Source of the DNA: Maribacter litopenaei
GTDB lineage: Bacteria; Bacteroidota; Bacteroidia; Flavobacteriales; Flavobacteriaceae
DNA: 64,000 bases
Direction: 5' to 3'
Assembly: GCF_025244665.1 (NCBI RefSeq)
Contig: NZ_CP104205.1
Location: 2,415,001-2,479,000, forward strand
Made by a program: the position numbers and the translations under genes. This document shows, piece by piece, positions 10,098 through 21,277 of the stretch; position 1 is the first letter of the stretch, and each line of letters opens with the position of its first letter. The notes under the pieces were generated by a model, which saw only the letters and a program-made list of their open reading frames with translations, was not told the origin of the DNA and did not search any database.

Positions 10098-12319
10098 CTA
10101 TTCCAATTGCTTTATATACATATTATCATAGCCCATGATATACGAGGCCTTATTGAAATATCCTGAAGAAATGTCCTTCTCATAGTCAAACTTACTTCCA
10201 CTGTATTGCGTTTCCCCTATAAACTTGGAAACATCCAATAAATCGTTCCTATAGGCCAATTTAAGTAGTAGATCGAATGTTACATCAAAACCTCTCACGG
10301 CAAACCTATCCGGTACATCTCCAAATCTTGCCTTGTACCTTCTTTCGAAGGAGTCTGAGGGAGCCTCCCTGTAAACCGACGGATACGTAAACCTGAGGTT
10401 GGATAGGTGGGTACTAGAAATAACGTCGTTATCAAAGGCGTTATTCTTGTCCGTGGTAAACATTCTAACTTGAATCTTTTCGGCTTTTGGATCCTCTATA
10501 TCCAAAACGGAGTTATGAAAAGAATTCAAAATGGACACTACACTGGAAATTAATTTGAAATTATCGGATTCTACAAAAACCCAGTTCTCGGTATCCTCTG
10601 ACAGCTGAAGTTCCAATTTATCTCTATTGATACCAATATTCTCTTCTTCCTCCTTGACTGCAAGTATTTTAGCGAAAGGGAATTGGCTTAAGATAGAATC
10701 CTTAACAGCTCCATTTTTTGCATCGGCAATAATGATAATATTTTGTTCCTCGCGTTTTTCCAAAACATATTTTAGCACGTGTTCCCGCAAGGTTTCTTCG
10801 GGTGTGTATGAGAAAAATACGTTTCCTAAACTTATATCGCTCTTTGCCGGTACAGGTGCTATAACAGGCAAATTATAGCTTGCTGCTTGTGTAGATGCCT
10901 CTTTTAGGGACAATACATCCAAGGGCCCAAAAATAGCGTTGAAAGATCCTAAATTTTCCCTTTGCAGGATTTCCTTGGTTCTTTGAAGGTCCAAACGATT
11001 ATCAAATGTTTTGACATCTACTGAAACCCCCAAGGATTTTATGGAGTCCAAAGCCACTAAAGCTCCGAATACAAACCAAGGCTATATTTTAGACTGTTTC
11101 TATTTTCTATGGTCCATTCAACTGTTTCAGCATCATTAAGGTCTAATTTATCCAACCTAAAGGGCAGAAGAAACATAATCTTGGGTTTATTTTCCACATT
11201 AATGCTGTCCATTAAATTGATTTTGTCCAACACCAAGGAGTTCCTTACTTCAAAATCACCCACTTGATTTTTGGGCAATTTAAGGACCATACCTGCTTTT
11301 AGCCCATCCTTAAGTTCAGGGTTAAGCTTAATCAATTCTTCCCAGCCCATACCAAACTTACGTGTTAATCGAAACTCGTTTTGCTTGGGTTTTACCTCAT
11401 AAAAAATATAGTTGTCCGTATTAATTTCTCCAGGATCCAATTTCCTCTCGGGCAGACGTATTACCATACCTTCCTTTAGCCCGCCCCGCTCGGTAATCTC
11501 CGGGTTCAATCGTACCACCTCATCGGACTTAACTCCAAATTCCCTTTCAAGCCTATAAAAATTCATTTTAGCCGGAACCGTATAAGAGGTATACAATTCG
11601 GTCTCCTGATTTTCCACGGTTGAACCAGCTCTTTTTGGGAGTAACAATTCATACCCTTCCTGCAAATAATTTGTGGTTTTGGAAAGTGAAGGGTTCAACA
11701 CCAACATACTATCAATGGTAATACCATATTTATTGGCAATACTCCAGCGCGTCTCTTTAGGCGCAACTATATATTTTTCAAAAGCATCAATGTCGATTGC
11801 ACCCTGAATTTCCTCTTGGGGCTTATATTTAGGGATTCTAATGACCATTTTCCGATCAAGTTGAGAAGAGTAAAGCTCTTTGTTAAACTTCTTTATCTCT
11901 TCTTCGGTAACTCCATATTGTTTTGAAATGCCATATAGGGTTTCTCTCTTTTTCACTTTATGTTCTACAAAGCCAATTGGTTCCCGTTTAACAACGGAGT
12001 CGTTCATTATCCTATTGACCAATTCCGCTACCTCCCCATCTACTTGATTGTTATTTTCTTTTCTACTTTCATTATCCTTTATCACATTTCCATTAGCACT
12101 AGGAATCACCAATATGGTGTTGATACTCAAGGATTCTCCTTTTTTAAGTTCTTTGTTATATTTAAGAATGTCCTCTTGGGAGACACCATATTTTTTGGCA
12201 ATGCTATACAACGTCTCATTCTGCTTTACTGAATGGGTCGTAAATTTTTGTCCTAAGGCCTTACAACCCAAAAACATACTAAAGCAAACCGTTAGAAAAA
12301 CCTTGACAAATCGTTTCAT
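10098..12319 (-). CDS. Five LysM repeats fused to a periplasmic-binding-protein-like domain; one frameshift
   Basis: A signal peptide or lipoprotein signal (MKRFVKVFLTVCFSMFLGC) is followed by five LysM repeats with the pattern VKQNETLYSIAKKYGVS, VKKRETLYGISKQYGVT, VAPKETRWSIANKYGIT, VPAKMNFYRLEREFGVK and VKPKQNEFRLTRKFGMG. The C-terminal half resembles a type 1 periplasmic-binding fold (FNAIFGPLDVLSLKEASTQA, LPVIAPVPAKS). LysM binds peptidoglycan; the second domain may bind a ligand, so a cell-wall sensor or scaffold is a reasonable guess. The frame breaks near 11066: TATTCGGAGC should be TATTCTGGAGC (GLYSGALVALDS). The repaired length is 740 residues. It starts two bases after the guaA stop, indicating an operon. 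Confidence 0.82.
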
Positions 12320-12321
12320 AT

Positions 12322-13853
12322 TTATTCCCATTCTATGGTCGCCGGCGGTTTAGAGCTTATATCATACACTACCCTATTTACGCCAGGCACTTTATTTATA
12401 ATATCATTCGAGGTTTTTTGCAAAAACTCATAGGGTAAATTTACCCAATCTGCGGTCATACCGTCAGTACTTTCAACCGCTCTTAGGGCAACGCACTTTT
12501 CATAAGTGCGTTCATCTCCCATGACCCCTACACTATTTACGGGCAAAAGCATTGCTCCGGCCTGCCAAACCTGGTCATATAGTCCCCAATCTTTTAATCC
12601 TTGAATAAAAATATGATCCACCTCCTGTAAAATGGCTACTTTTTCCCTCGTGATGTCTCCTAAAATACGAATGGCCGGACCAGATCCGGGGAAAGGATGC
12701 CTTCCTAAAAGATTTGGTTCCAATCCCATACTTTTACCAACCCTTCTAACCTCATCCTTAAAAAGCATTTTCAAAGGCTCCACCACTTTCAGCTTCATAA
12801 AGTCCGGTAACCCCCCAACATTATGATGACTTTTTATAGTTGCCGAAGGCCCACCTGTTGCGGAAACCGATTCAATGACATCCGGATAAATGGTTCCTTG
12901 AGCCAACCACTTTGCATTTTCAACCTTATGTGCCTCGTCATCAAAAACTTCTATAAAAACCCTACCAATGGTCTTTCGCTTCTTTTCAGGGTCACTTTCC
13001 CCCTCCAGTGCATCCAAAAAACGTGCCGAAGCATCCACTCCTTTTACGTTTAGCCCCATATCCTTGTACTGATGCAGCACATCATCAAATTCGTTTTTTC
13101 TGAGCAAACCGTTATTTACAAAAATACAATGCAGATTATCGCCTATGGCTTTATTTAAGAGTACCGCCGCTACTGATGAATCCACACCTCCGGAAAGTCC
13201 CGAATGACTTTCTCATCACCAATTTTTGCCTTTAGTTCGGCCACGGTCGTCTCCACAAACGCATCTCGGTGTCCATGTTTGTTCTACTTTAGCAATATGT
13301 ACTAAAAAATTTTCCAAGATTTGTTTTCCATCCGTTGAATGATACACTACGGGTGGAATTGTATGCCATAAGTATCCTCCCCTATAAACTTAAACGCAGC
13401 ATTTTCAACATCGTATGTGCTGGCCAATAAAATTGAGTTATCGGGAAGATTTTTAATCGTATCGGCATGGCTCATCCAAACTTGGCTGCCCACCTCAATA
13501 TCATTTAAAAATGGGTCTTCTTCATATAGTTTGGCCAACTTGGCCCTCCCATACTCCCGGGTATTTGATTTTTCAACATTACCCCCATTAAAATGGGCTA
13601 AATACTGGGCACCATAACAAACTCCCGTAAGAGGTTTTTTTCCTTTTATATTGCTAAGGTCCGGGTGCGGAGCATCCCCAGCCCTTACCGAATGAGGCGA
13701 ACCCGAAAGAATTACAGCCTTGTATTCGGATAAATCACCTGGTAACTTATTGTAAGGTTTTATTTCACAGAAAATATTTAACTCCCTAACCCTTCCGGCG
13801 ATGAGTTGTGTGTATTGGGAACCAAAATCGAGAATCAGAACATTATTTTGCAT
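12322..13853 (-). CDS. guaA: GMP synthase GuaA; three frameshifts
   Basis: GMP synthase converts XMP to GMP with glutamine and ATP. The start is [20 protein letters not shown]; the amidotransferase Cys sits in [12 protein letters not shown], and GIQFHP carries the catalytic His. The ATP pyrophosphatase domain has [12 protein letters not shown], and the C-terminus ends KPPATIEWE. Three lesions break the gene: near 13351 (CACCCGTAGTG for CACCCAGAAGTG), near 13266 (ACCGAGATGC for ACCAGATGC) and near 13201 (ATTCGGGACTT for ATTCTGGGACTT, giving [11 protein letters not shown]). After repair it has 510 residues, the family norm. A start five codons upstream at 13868 is possible but lies in front of the promoter box. 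Confidence 0.95.
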
Positions 13854-13856
13854 GGG

Positions 13857-13864
13857 CAAAAATA
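13857..13864 (-). promoter_or_regulatory. -7 promoter box of guaA (TATTTTTG)
   Basis: An exact TAnnTTTG match on the minus strand that ends only three bases before the conserved start ATG of guaA. With the usual distance from this box to the transcription start, the mRNA would be leaderless or nearly so. Confidence 0.5.
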
Positions 13865-13927
13865 GCAATTTGAAGTTTTTTGAAAACTATCTTTTGGTAT
13901 ATTTATCATAATTTAAAAACATTTGTT

Positions 13928-14652
13928 TTGAAACATATTTCGGCAATTATTTTTGGAGCTGCCATAGTGATTGCAGCCTTTTTCTTGGGGAATGCCTATG
14001 TAAAACGTGCGAATCCTCCACAGATAATTTCAGTTACCGGTTTGGGCAATGAAAACTTCACCTCGGACCTTATTGTTTGGGAAGGTCAATTTTCTACCAC
14101 CAATACAGATTTAAAATCGGCCTTTGACCAATTGAACAATGATAAGGGAATAGTAAAAGAGTATCTTACCTCTAAGGGTATCAATGATGAACAGATTATC
14201 TTCAACAGTGTTCAAACAATGGAACAAAGAGACAATAAGTATGAGAACGGAAATTACGTTGGAAGTATTTTCAGAGGTTATCAACTTACCCAAACTGTTA
14301 AAATTGAATCCCAAAATGTAGGTTTGGTAGAAAATGTTTCAAGAGAGATAACGGAGTTATTAAATAAGGGGGTTCAATTTAATTCCTATCCACCTCGATA
14401 TTATTACACCAAGTTGGCAGATTTAAAAATCGAAATGATATCTAAGGCTACTGAAGATGCAAGATTGAGAGCAGAAAAAATCGCCGAAAATTCGGGAGTA
14501 ATCTCGGTGATTTAGTATCGGCCAAAATGGGTGTTTTTCAAATTACAGGTCAAAATTCCGGAGAGGATTATTCATGGGGAGGAGCCTATAACACGGACTC
14601 AAAAAACAAGACCGCTTCCATAACCATGCGATTGGACTACAAAGTGAATTGA
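13928..14652 (+). CDS. SIMPL-domain (DUF541) membrane-anchored protein; one frameshift near 14505
   Basis: The protein starts at a TTG with KHISAIIFGAAIVIAAFFLG, an N-terminal membrane anchor. A periplasmic SIMPL domain follows (ISVTGLGNENFTSDLIVW, RGYQLTQTVKIES, LADLKIEMISKATEDARLRA). SIMPL proteins are poorly understood periplasmic proteins. The called frame ends in a stop at 14513-14515. Reading ATCTCGGTGAT as ATCTCTGGTGAT continues GDLVSAKMGVFQITGQ and ends in MRLDYKVN at 14652, for 241 residues. An in-frame TTG at 13880 would add 16 residues, but a promoter-like TATCTTTTG lies between the two starts, so I prefer the downstream one. Confidence 0.8.
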
Positions 14653-14750
14653 TTTAACTTACACTTAATATAAATATGCGCAATATACTGGTTTAAAATA
14701 AATTAACCTAATTCCTACAAATACATTTAATTATAACACACGATAAAACA

Positions 14751-14830
14751 AAAGCCCGGCGAATGCCGGGCTTTTTCAACCAACCTAACTGGAATACACT
14801 TCTGAAAAATTTCTTTTTCATAGCACTTTG
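14751..14830 (-). ncRNA. Candidate small RNA or leader element, copy A
   Basis: Read on the minus strand, the element begins CAAAGTGCTATGAAAAAG (14813-14830), has TTAGGTTGGTT at 14778-14788, and ends in a GC-rich hairpin with stem AAAGCCCGGC (14751-14774) followed by a U-rich tail. Copies B (14884-14975) and C (40363-40455) share the same three parts in the same order. No minus-strand gene lies downstream of this copy before the convergent SIMPL gene, so it looks like an independent transcript rather than a leader. In this copy the ATG could open a 37-codon frame, but the other copies stop after four or five codons. It is a candidate only; comparison with the Flavo-1 RNA family would be the first test. 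Confidence 0.42.
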
Positions 14831-14883
14831 CATTCCTCTTTATTTAGTCGAAAAAAATTCCAAACCTTACGGTTAAAAAAGAA

Positions 14884-14975
14884 AAGCTCGGGAACCACCC
14901 CGAGCTTACTAATTAAAATCAAAAACCAACCTAAAAATGATTCATCAACTAAATGTTCTTTTTCATAGCAATTTG
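14884..14975 (-). ncRNA. Candidate small RNA or leader element, copy B
   Basis: The minus strand begins CAAATTGCTATGAAAAAG (14958-14975), carries TTAGGTTGGTT (14924-14934) and ends in a hairpin with stem AAGCTCGGG (14884-14908). The gap between the two boxes is 24 bases, against 25 in copy A. The possible frame after ATG is only MKKNI. It sits immediately upstream of copy A on the same strand, giving a tandem pair. Confidence 0.42.
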
Positions 14976-15034
14976 TATATATAACAACCAACTCATAAAA
15001 TACCCTACCTTGTTTTTGTATTTTTATAAATAAA

Positions 15035-15577
15035 ATGATGGATATTTTTTGGAACGAACTTCAAGAAGAGCTTAAAAGGGGTACTACAGAGAAAAGACAT
15101 CCTTTTAGGTTTGGCACATTTGGAACCGTAGGAATTGATAAGTTACCAAGATTGCGGACTATAGTCCTTAGGCATGTATATGAAAATGGATATCTTAGTT
15201 TTTATACTGACAAGCGTTCGAAGAAGGTGATTCATATAACTGAGAACCCTAACGTTAGTCTTCTTTTCTATCATCCTGAAAAACTTTTACAAGTAAAAAT
15301 TGAAGGGCTTGCTTCCATAGTAACCGATGAGCACAAACTTCAGACCATGTGGAGGGATATTCCCGAAAGTAACAAGAAGGATTATACAACTGATAACGCT
15401 CCGGGAAGCACTTTAAAAAATCCGGATAATTTGGAATATTTGACTGGTGACCATTTCTTCTGTATGATTGAGATAGAACCTTTTAGAATTGAATACTTGA
15501 AGTTAAAAAGGCCTCACCACATTAGAGTGGCATATGCAAAGGAAGATAACTGGAAAGGTGAATTCTTAGTGCCTTAA
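15035..15577 (+). CDS. Pyridoxamine 5-phosphate oxidase-like FMN-binding protein
   Basis: This 180-residue protein has the split-barrel FMN-binding fold of the pyridoxamine phosphate oxidase superfamily. LPRLRTIVLRHV, LSFYTDKRSKKV and NPNVSLLFYHPEKLLQVKIEG match its strand order, and FRIEYLKLKRPHHIR resembles the C-terminal region that binds substrate or dimerises. True PdxH is usually longer and has a more exact C-terminal signature, so it is probably a general flavoprotein rather than the vitamin B6 enzyme. The second Met is an equally good start. It is intact and convergent with the PLP decarboxylase gene. Confidence 0.75.
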   Translation: MMDIFWNELQEELKRGTTEKRHPFRFGTFGTVGIDKLPRLRTIVLRHVYENGYLSFYTDKRSKKVIHITENPNVSLLFYHPEKLLQVKIEGLASIVTDEHKLQTMWRDIPESNKKDYTTDNAPGSTLKNPDNLEYLTGDHFFCMIEIEPFRIEYLKLKRPHHIRVAYAKEDNWKGEFLVP

Positions 15578-15584
15578 TTTTGCT

Positions 15585-16955
15585 TTATTCCATACTTTTT
15601 AAAATTTCCTCAATATCATTTTTTGTCGTATCGGGATTAATAAAGCAAAATCTGGATACCGTTTCATGGCCATTGGGAGATTTCCATTTTGTAGGGGTAA
15701 CCAGCGCAAAACCGGATTCATGGTTTTTATAGGTCCAATTCCTATAATCCTCCGCAGACCAACCAATCCTACGAAATAGCACGCAGGATAGACTTGGTTC
15801 CCTTACCAGTTCCGTCAATGGGTTTTTCTCAATGAGCTCCCCAGCCATTTGGGCCAGTTGTATCCCCTGTTCCACGGCCCATTCATATTTTTCAGTCCCG
15901 TGTGTCGCCAAAGAAAACCATAATGGAAGACCCCTAAGCCTTCGGTCAATTGAATTTGATAGTCTGAAGGGTTGAACCCAAAGGCCCCTTCATCCTTGAA
16001 TATTTCCAAATAACTTCCTTCTTGGGCATGTGCTTCTTTTGCCTCCTCAGGATTTTTGTAAATAACCGCACCACAATCGTAAGGGGAAAACAACCATTTG
16101 TGTGGATCTATGGTAACACTATCAGCCTTTTCTATCCCTTTGAAAAGATGCCTAACGGTTTTTGAAGCCAACGCACCCCCGCCATAGGCCGCATCCACAT
16201 GAAACCAAATTTTATGGGTAATGCAGAAATCCGCTATCCCATCAAGATCATCAATAATACCCGCATTCGTTGTCCCCCCGGTCCCCACTATGGCAAAGAC
16301 CCTTTCTTGTTCAGTTGTTGAAAGATTTCCGTAGAACCTGCCCAATGCCTGTTGAGTCATTGCGTCTTCCGACTCAACTAATAATACATCGGCATCTATC
16401 ACTTTTGCCATGGCCTTAATGGATGAGTGTGCCCCAATAGATGTAATTAACAATCCTTTTTGATTTATGTTTTTGGGATCTCTTCTCCATTTTTCCCTTG
16501 CCGTTACTATAGCCGATAAATTTGCGGCAGTTCCTCCACTAGTAAACACACCAAATGCAGGTTCAGGCATGCCAGTCAAGGAAACCAACCATTTCATGGC
16601 CTCATTTTCGCAGAATATGCCTCCAGCACCCTCCATCCAATAGGCCCCATGGATACTGGATGCCGAAGTCACCAAATCAAACAGTATAGCCGCCCTAGTG
16701 GGAGCGGCAGGCACAAAAGCCAAATGCCGTGGATGATCAATAGGAACCGTTGCCTTTACCAATACCTGACGAAATAGCTCAAAGGCCTTCTCGCCTCCAA
16801 TTCGAGAATCAGTTACCGTTTCACCAACCAATTTCCGAAGTTCGGCCTCGGATTTTGGCTTACCTAACTCCTGGATTGGTCTGTGTAATTCTATTTATGG
16901 CAAACTTGACCACGTCCAAGGTCATCTCGACCATGTCAATATCAATATCGTGCAT
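15585..16955 (-). CDS. PLP-dependent group II decarboxylase (glutamate/aromatic amino acid type); two frameshifts
   Basis: The protein carries the group II decarboxylase features: substrate loop PRHLAFVPAAPT, SGGTAANLSAI, FHVDAAYGGGAL with the PLP-contacting Asp, and DPHKWLFSPYDCG with the Schiff-base Lys. Its family decarboxylates amino acids such as glutamate, aspartate, tyrosine or DOPA; the exact substrate is not readable. The true start is MHDIDIDMVEM at 16955. One shift near 16873 (CCAGGAGTT for CCAGAGTT, NPELGKPKSEAEL) and one near 15943 (ACCGAAGG for ACCAGAAGG, LTRRLRGLPLWFSLATHGT) break it. The repaired length is 456 residues. It lies 70 bases downstream of bshC. Confidence 0.85.
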
Positions 16956-17025
16956 TATTACGATTTTTGAATTTCCCGTATTTATTTTCGGGGCCTTAGT
17001 TTCCGATTCTTTTAGGAGATACTAA

Positions 17026-18632
17026 TCAATCGATTGTAATCACCATAAATTTTAAATCCAAAGGATTCAAATGTTTCAACAGCATAGGAATCAATTCTCC
17101 CCCATATTCAATATATAGTTCAGAAAAATTTAACTGCCGTTCCTGTAATGAGTGGCCAGGAAATAACTGGTTTTGAATTTCGGTCAACCGAACCACGTGG
17201 TCTTCCAATTTTCTTTTTTGTGCTTTTAGCAGTCTTTTTTCAAGATTTTCCGAGACCTTTCTTTTGTTTTACCTCTTGGGCCTCAACCGCTCCTAGAAAA
17301 GACTTGTCCGTTTGTTGGGCAAGTTCGTACAGTCCCTTAAACTGGTCTTCCAAAAACTTTTTTTGCGGTGAAAAATCAATATCAATATTAGAAACCTCTC
17401 GTATCTTTTTATTGATCAAGCTATGTTGTTTCAAAAAAATATCCTCAAGACTAATGTTTAGCTTCTCCAACTTTTCATTCTGCTTTTCGGTAATTATCAA
17501 AACCGAATTACGCAGTAACAAGATTGGGAATGTAACCTTCATGGCGTCGAAAGAAGATTTTAACTGTAACCAATATGCCAATTCCCCTCCTCCACCTATA
17601 TAGCATAGATTAGGCAAAATTACTTCCTGATATAGGGGCCTTGCCACTACATTTGGTGAAAATCGCTCAGGATACTGCTTCAATTCCTCTAGCAATTCCT
17701 GTTTTGTAAATGATATTTGGGTGTCGTTTACAAAGTAATGACCATCCCTTTCCACAATTCGTTCCCTGACACCATCCTTTAGATAGAAGTAGTTGATTTC
17801 CCTTGGATTTACTTGGATACCATAATCAGAATTTAGTTGCTGTATTTCCTCAATTTTATTCGATACGGATTGAAAAGAAACTTGATCGAAAATGTCCTTT
17901 TGAACATAGGGAACTAGAAGTTCTTTTAAGCTTCGGTCGTCCCCATCAACAATAACCAGTCCTTCGTCTTTGAAAAGTTCGTTGGCCAAAAATCGGGTTG
18001 CCTTTGTCAAATTGTTATGTGTCAGGTATGCTTCGGTGAAAAGCTTCTTTAAGTAGGTGGCGTTTTTACTGCCTCCAATGGTATTGGAAAAAATCCCGAA
18101 CACTTCGTCCAATCCATCCGTGGAAAGATGACCAACTGCTCCTGATGCATTTTTATTCCATTGTATCTTTTTTCCCTTAAAACTGAAGTAGTTAATTTCC
18201 TCAAAATCATGGTCTTCCGTAGCCATCCAATAGACTGGAACAAAACTGCAATTGCTATATTTCTCCTTTAAAACTTTGGCCAAGTTTATAGTAGATACAA
18301 TTTTGTACAAAAAATATAGGGATCCAGTAAATAAATTTAGTTGGTGCCCCGTAGTTACGGTAAAAGTATCTTTAGAATCAAGGGCCTGAATGTTTTCAGC
18401 AGTGACATCGGATACGTCCGAGACCTTCATATTGGTTTTTTAAAGACTTGACCAAAGTGTGTCTATTGGCCATGGAAAAACTTTCCTTTTTCTCCTTTAT
18501 TTGTGCTTCAAAATTTTCCAGTTTGGGAAATCGATTGTATAGGGTTTCAAGTGCTTCTTTTTCCTCTATGTAATCACAGATCAAATCAGAAAAGTACCCT
18601 GTTTTTCGAAAAGGCAAACAATCAATATCCAT
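17026..18632 (-). CDS. bshC: Bacillithiol biosynthesis cysteine ligase BshC; two frameshifts
   Basis: BshC attaches cysteine to glucosaminyl malate in the last step of bacillithiol synthesis. The protein begins MDIDCLPFRKTGYFSDLICD and contains TVTTGHQLNLFTGSLYFLYK, VYWMATEDHDFEEINYF, SPNVVARPLYQEVILPNL and CYIGGGGELAYWLQLK, in the order expected for BshC. A C-terminal coiled coil follows (LEKRLLKAQKRK). Frame breaks near 18420 (GGTCTCGGACG for GGTCTGGACG) and near 17251 (GGTCTCGGAAAA for GGTCTGGAAAA) are both the same type of one-base insertion. The repaired length is 534 residues. Its presence implies this organism uses bacillithiol as a redox thiol. Confidence 0.92.
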
Positions 18633-18805
18633 ATAAAAATGTTAATCTCCGTAAATATAAAACACTCCTAACTTTCAGTTCCTAAAAATACGTTAATTAG
18701 CCCAGATGAAATTGATTATATATTCGTCGAAAACCCCATTTTACGTGATAAAATTTATCAATAATTTGGTAGATTTGAGTCTTTTGGACACCTTATTTAA
18801 ATTAA

Positions 18806-21259
18806 ATGAAAAAATTTTTACCTACTCTATTATTTGTTCTTCCCTTCGTGGTAATCGCACAGCTGAAATCACCCTCAGAATTTTTGGGATATGAATTGGG
18901 CACACAGTTTACCGAGACATCACCAAGTAGTAGACTATTATCAATACTTGGCACAGCAAGAACCTAATAGGATGAAATTGGAACAATACGGGGAAACCAA
19001 CGAAAGAAGACCTCTATTTCACGGCTTATATTTCCACAGAATCCAACATGGCCAATTTGGAGGAAATTAGAACAGAACACCTAAACAATATACAGGGTCA
19101 AAGCTCTCCCTCCAAAGCCATTGTTTGGCTGAGCTACAATGTTCACGGGAACGAAAGTGTAAGCACGGAAGCTTCTATGCAGACCATTTATGACCTGTTG
19201 ACCACTAAAAAGGAGTACTTGGAAAATCTCGTGGTAATTATGGATCCCTGCATCAATCCTGATGGAAGGGACCGGTATGTAAACTGGTACAATCAATATA
19301 AAAACACACCTTTTAATGTGAATCCTAACAGCAAGGAACATCATGAAGGGTGGTGGAGTGGCAGAAGTAATCACTATATGTTCGATTTGAACAGGGACTG
19401 GGCCTGGCTTACCCAAGTGGAAAGTCAGCAACGATTAAAGCAGTATAATAAATGGTTACCCCATGTGCATGTGGATTTCCATGAACAAGGTGTGGACAAT
19501 CCATATTATTTTGCTCCAGCTGCGGAACCATTTCATGAAGTAATTACGGATTTCCAAAGGGAATTTCAGGAAACCATCGGTAAAAACCATGCGAAATATT
19601 TTGATGCCAACGGCTGGTTTTATTTTACCAAAGAGGTTTTTGACCTACTCTACCCAAGCTATGGAGATACCTACCCAACCTACAATGGAGGTATTGGAAT
19701 GACATATGAACAAGGAGGCAGTGGACGTGCAGGGTTGGGAATAATTACCAGTATTGGCGATACGCTTACTCTTAAGGATCGTATAGCACATCATCATACG
19801 ACCGGACTTTCAACTGTGGAGGTGGCAAGTAATAATGTGGAAAGATTAAATACGGAATTCAAGAAATTCTACCAGCAAAAGAATTTTAGGCATCAAAATT
19901 ATATCCTCAACGGAAATGCAGATAAATTAGAAGCTTTGACAAAATTATTAGATCAACATGAGATTGAATATGGCTCGGGAAACAATGATACTTATCGGGG
20001 ATTTAATTATTCCAACTCTAAATCTGGTTCTTTAAGAGCTTCTAAAAACAGTCTGATTGTATCAACGGATCAGACCAAAGGAACCCTAGTAAAAGTATTG
20101 TTTGAACCCAACGCCAAACTTAGCGATTCTGTTACCTATGACATAACCGCTTGGTCATTGCCATATGCCTATGGCTTGGACGCCTTGGCAACGGAAAGCA
20201 ATATTCAAAAAGTACCCTACCAAACTTCGAATGAAAATATTGGTATTTCGTCACCTAATAACTATGCCTATCTAGCAGATTGGAACAGCATGAAAGACGC
20301 TAAATTTTTAGCGGAACTTTTGAACAATAAAATTCGTGTAAGATATGCCCAAAAACCTTTTAGTCTTGACGGTATCAATTATGATAGGGGAAGTCTTATA
20401 GTTATTAGGGCCGACAATAAGAATGTAGAGAACTTCACTGAAATATTGGATAATGCTTCCAAAAAATTCTCCAAAAGACTTACCCCTGCCAATACTGGAT
20501 TTGTAGATGGGGGCAAGGATTTTGGATCTCGCTATGTTGAAGTACTTCAAGAACTTAAAATAGCAGTGTTATCCGGTGAGCCTACTTCTACTTTGAGGTT
20601 TGGCGAAATTTGGCATTTCTTTGAACAGCAATTGAATTATCCAATTTCCGTTCTCGGACGAGAATTATTTTAACCGGGTTGACCTTTCAGGATATGATAT
20701 TCTTATTCTACCTGATGGGTGGGGCTATGGTAGTTTTTTAAATGAAAAAGTAGCTGAGAAAATAAAAGACTGGGTAAGGCAGGGAGGTAAGTTGATTGCA
20801 ATGGGAGGTGCGGTAGATGGACTTGCAAAGCAAAAAGGCTTTGGAATAAAGGAAAAAGAGCAAAAAAAAGATACTACCACCAACCTTCAGGCATTTGACA
20901 CCTCTGAGAGAGAATACATAAAGTCAGCTATCACAGGCGCTATTTTTAAGACCACTGTTGATACCACAAATCCTTTGGCGTACGGATATGAAGAACCATA
21001 CTTTACACTCAAACTGGGAGATCGCGCCTACAATTATTTGGATGGCGGCAATGCGGTTTATTTGTCCGAAGGTCAAAACATTCCTGTTTCAGGTTTTGCA
21101 GGGAGCGAGGCTAAAAAGAAGATTGCCGAGACCTTGATTTTTGGTACGGAAAGAATGGGAAGAGGCCATGTGATTTATATGATAGACAACCCATTATTTC
21201 GCGGGTTTTGGGAAAATGGAAAACTGTTTTTTGCCAATGCTCTTTTTATGGTCAATTAG
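18806..21259 (+). CDS. Secreted M14 family zinc carboxypeptidase; three frameshifts
   Basis: A signal peptide (MKKFLPTLLFVLPFVVIA) precedes an M14 metallocarboxypeptidase domain. The zinc ligands are in NVHGNESVSTEA (HxxE) and HVDFHEQGVDNPYYF (His). A second large domain of the type found in Bacteroidota M14 proteins follows, with a glutamine-amidotransferase-like end (DILILPDGWGYGSF, WVRQGGKLIAMGGAV). Three insertions break the frame: near 18914 (ACCGAGACAT for ACCAGACAT), near 19020 (TTTCACGGCT, best repaired as TTTCTGGCT) and near 20655 (GTTCTCGGACG for GTTCTGGACG). The repaired length is 816 residues. It probably digests extracellular peptides. A DUF4177-like gene follows 18 bases later. 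Confidence 0.88.
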
Positions 21260-21277
21260 TCTGAAATCAATACTATT

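Larger units (their letters stand above)
14653..15034. other. Intergenic region with two tandem copies of a hairpin element
   Basis: This 382-base gap lies between the SIMPL and flavoprotein genes, both on the plus strand. It holds no open frame with recognisable features. It contains two copies of a conserved element, listed separately, oriented on the minus strand. Confidence 0.7.

Noticed and set aside
11440-11460. TCTCGG inside the LysM gene as another error site
   Set aside because: The frame through CCCGAGAGG (RLPERKLDPGE) is correct as called, and changing it would break the gene, so this copy is genuine.
14705-14818. Copy A of the hairpin element as a small protein gene (37 codons on the minus strand)
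   Set aside because: The other two copies stop after four or five codons, and the frame runs through the terminator stem, so protein coding is not conserved.
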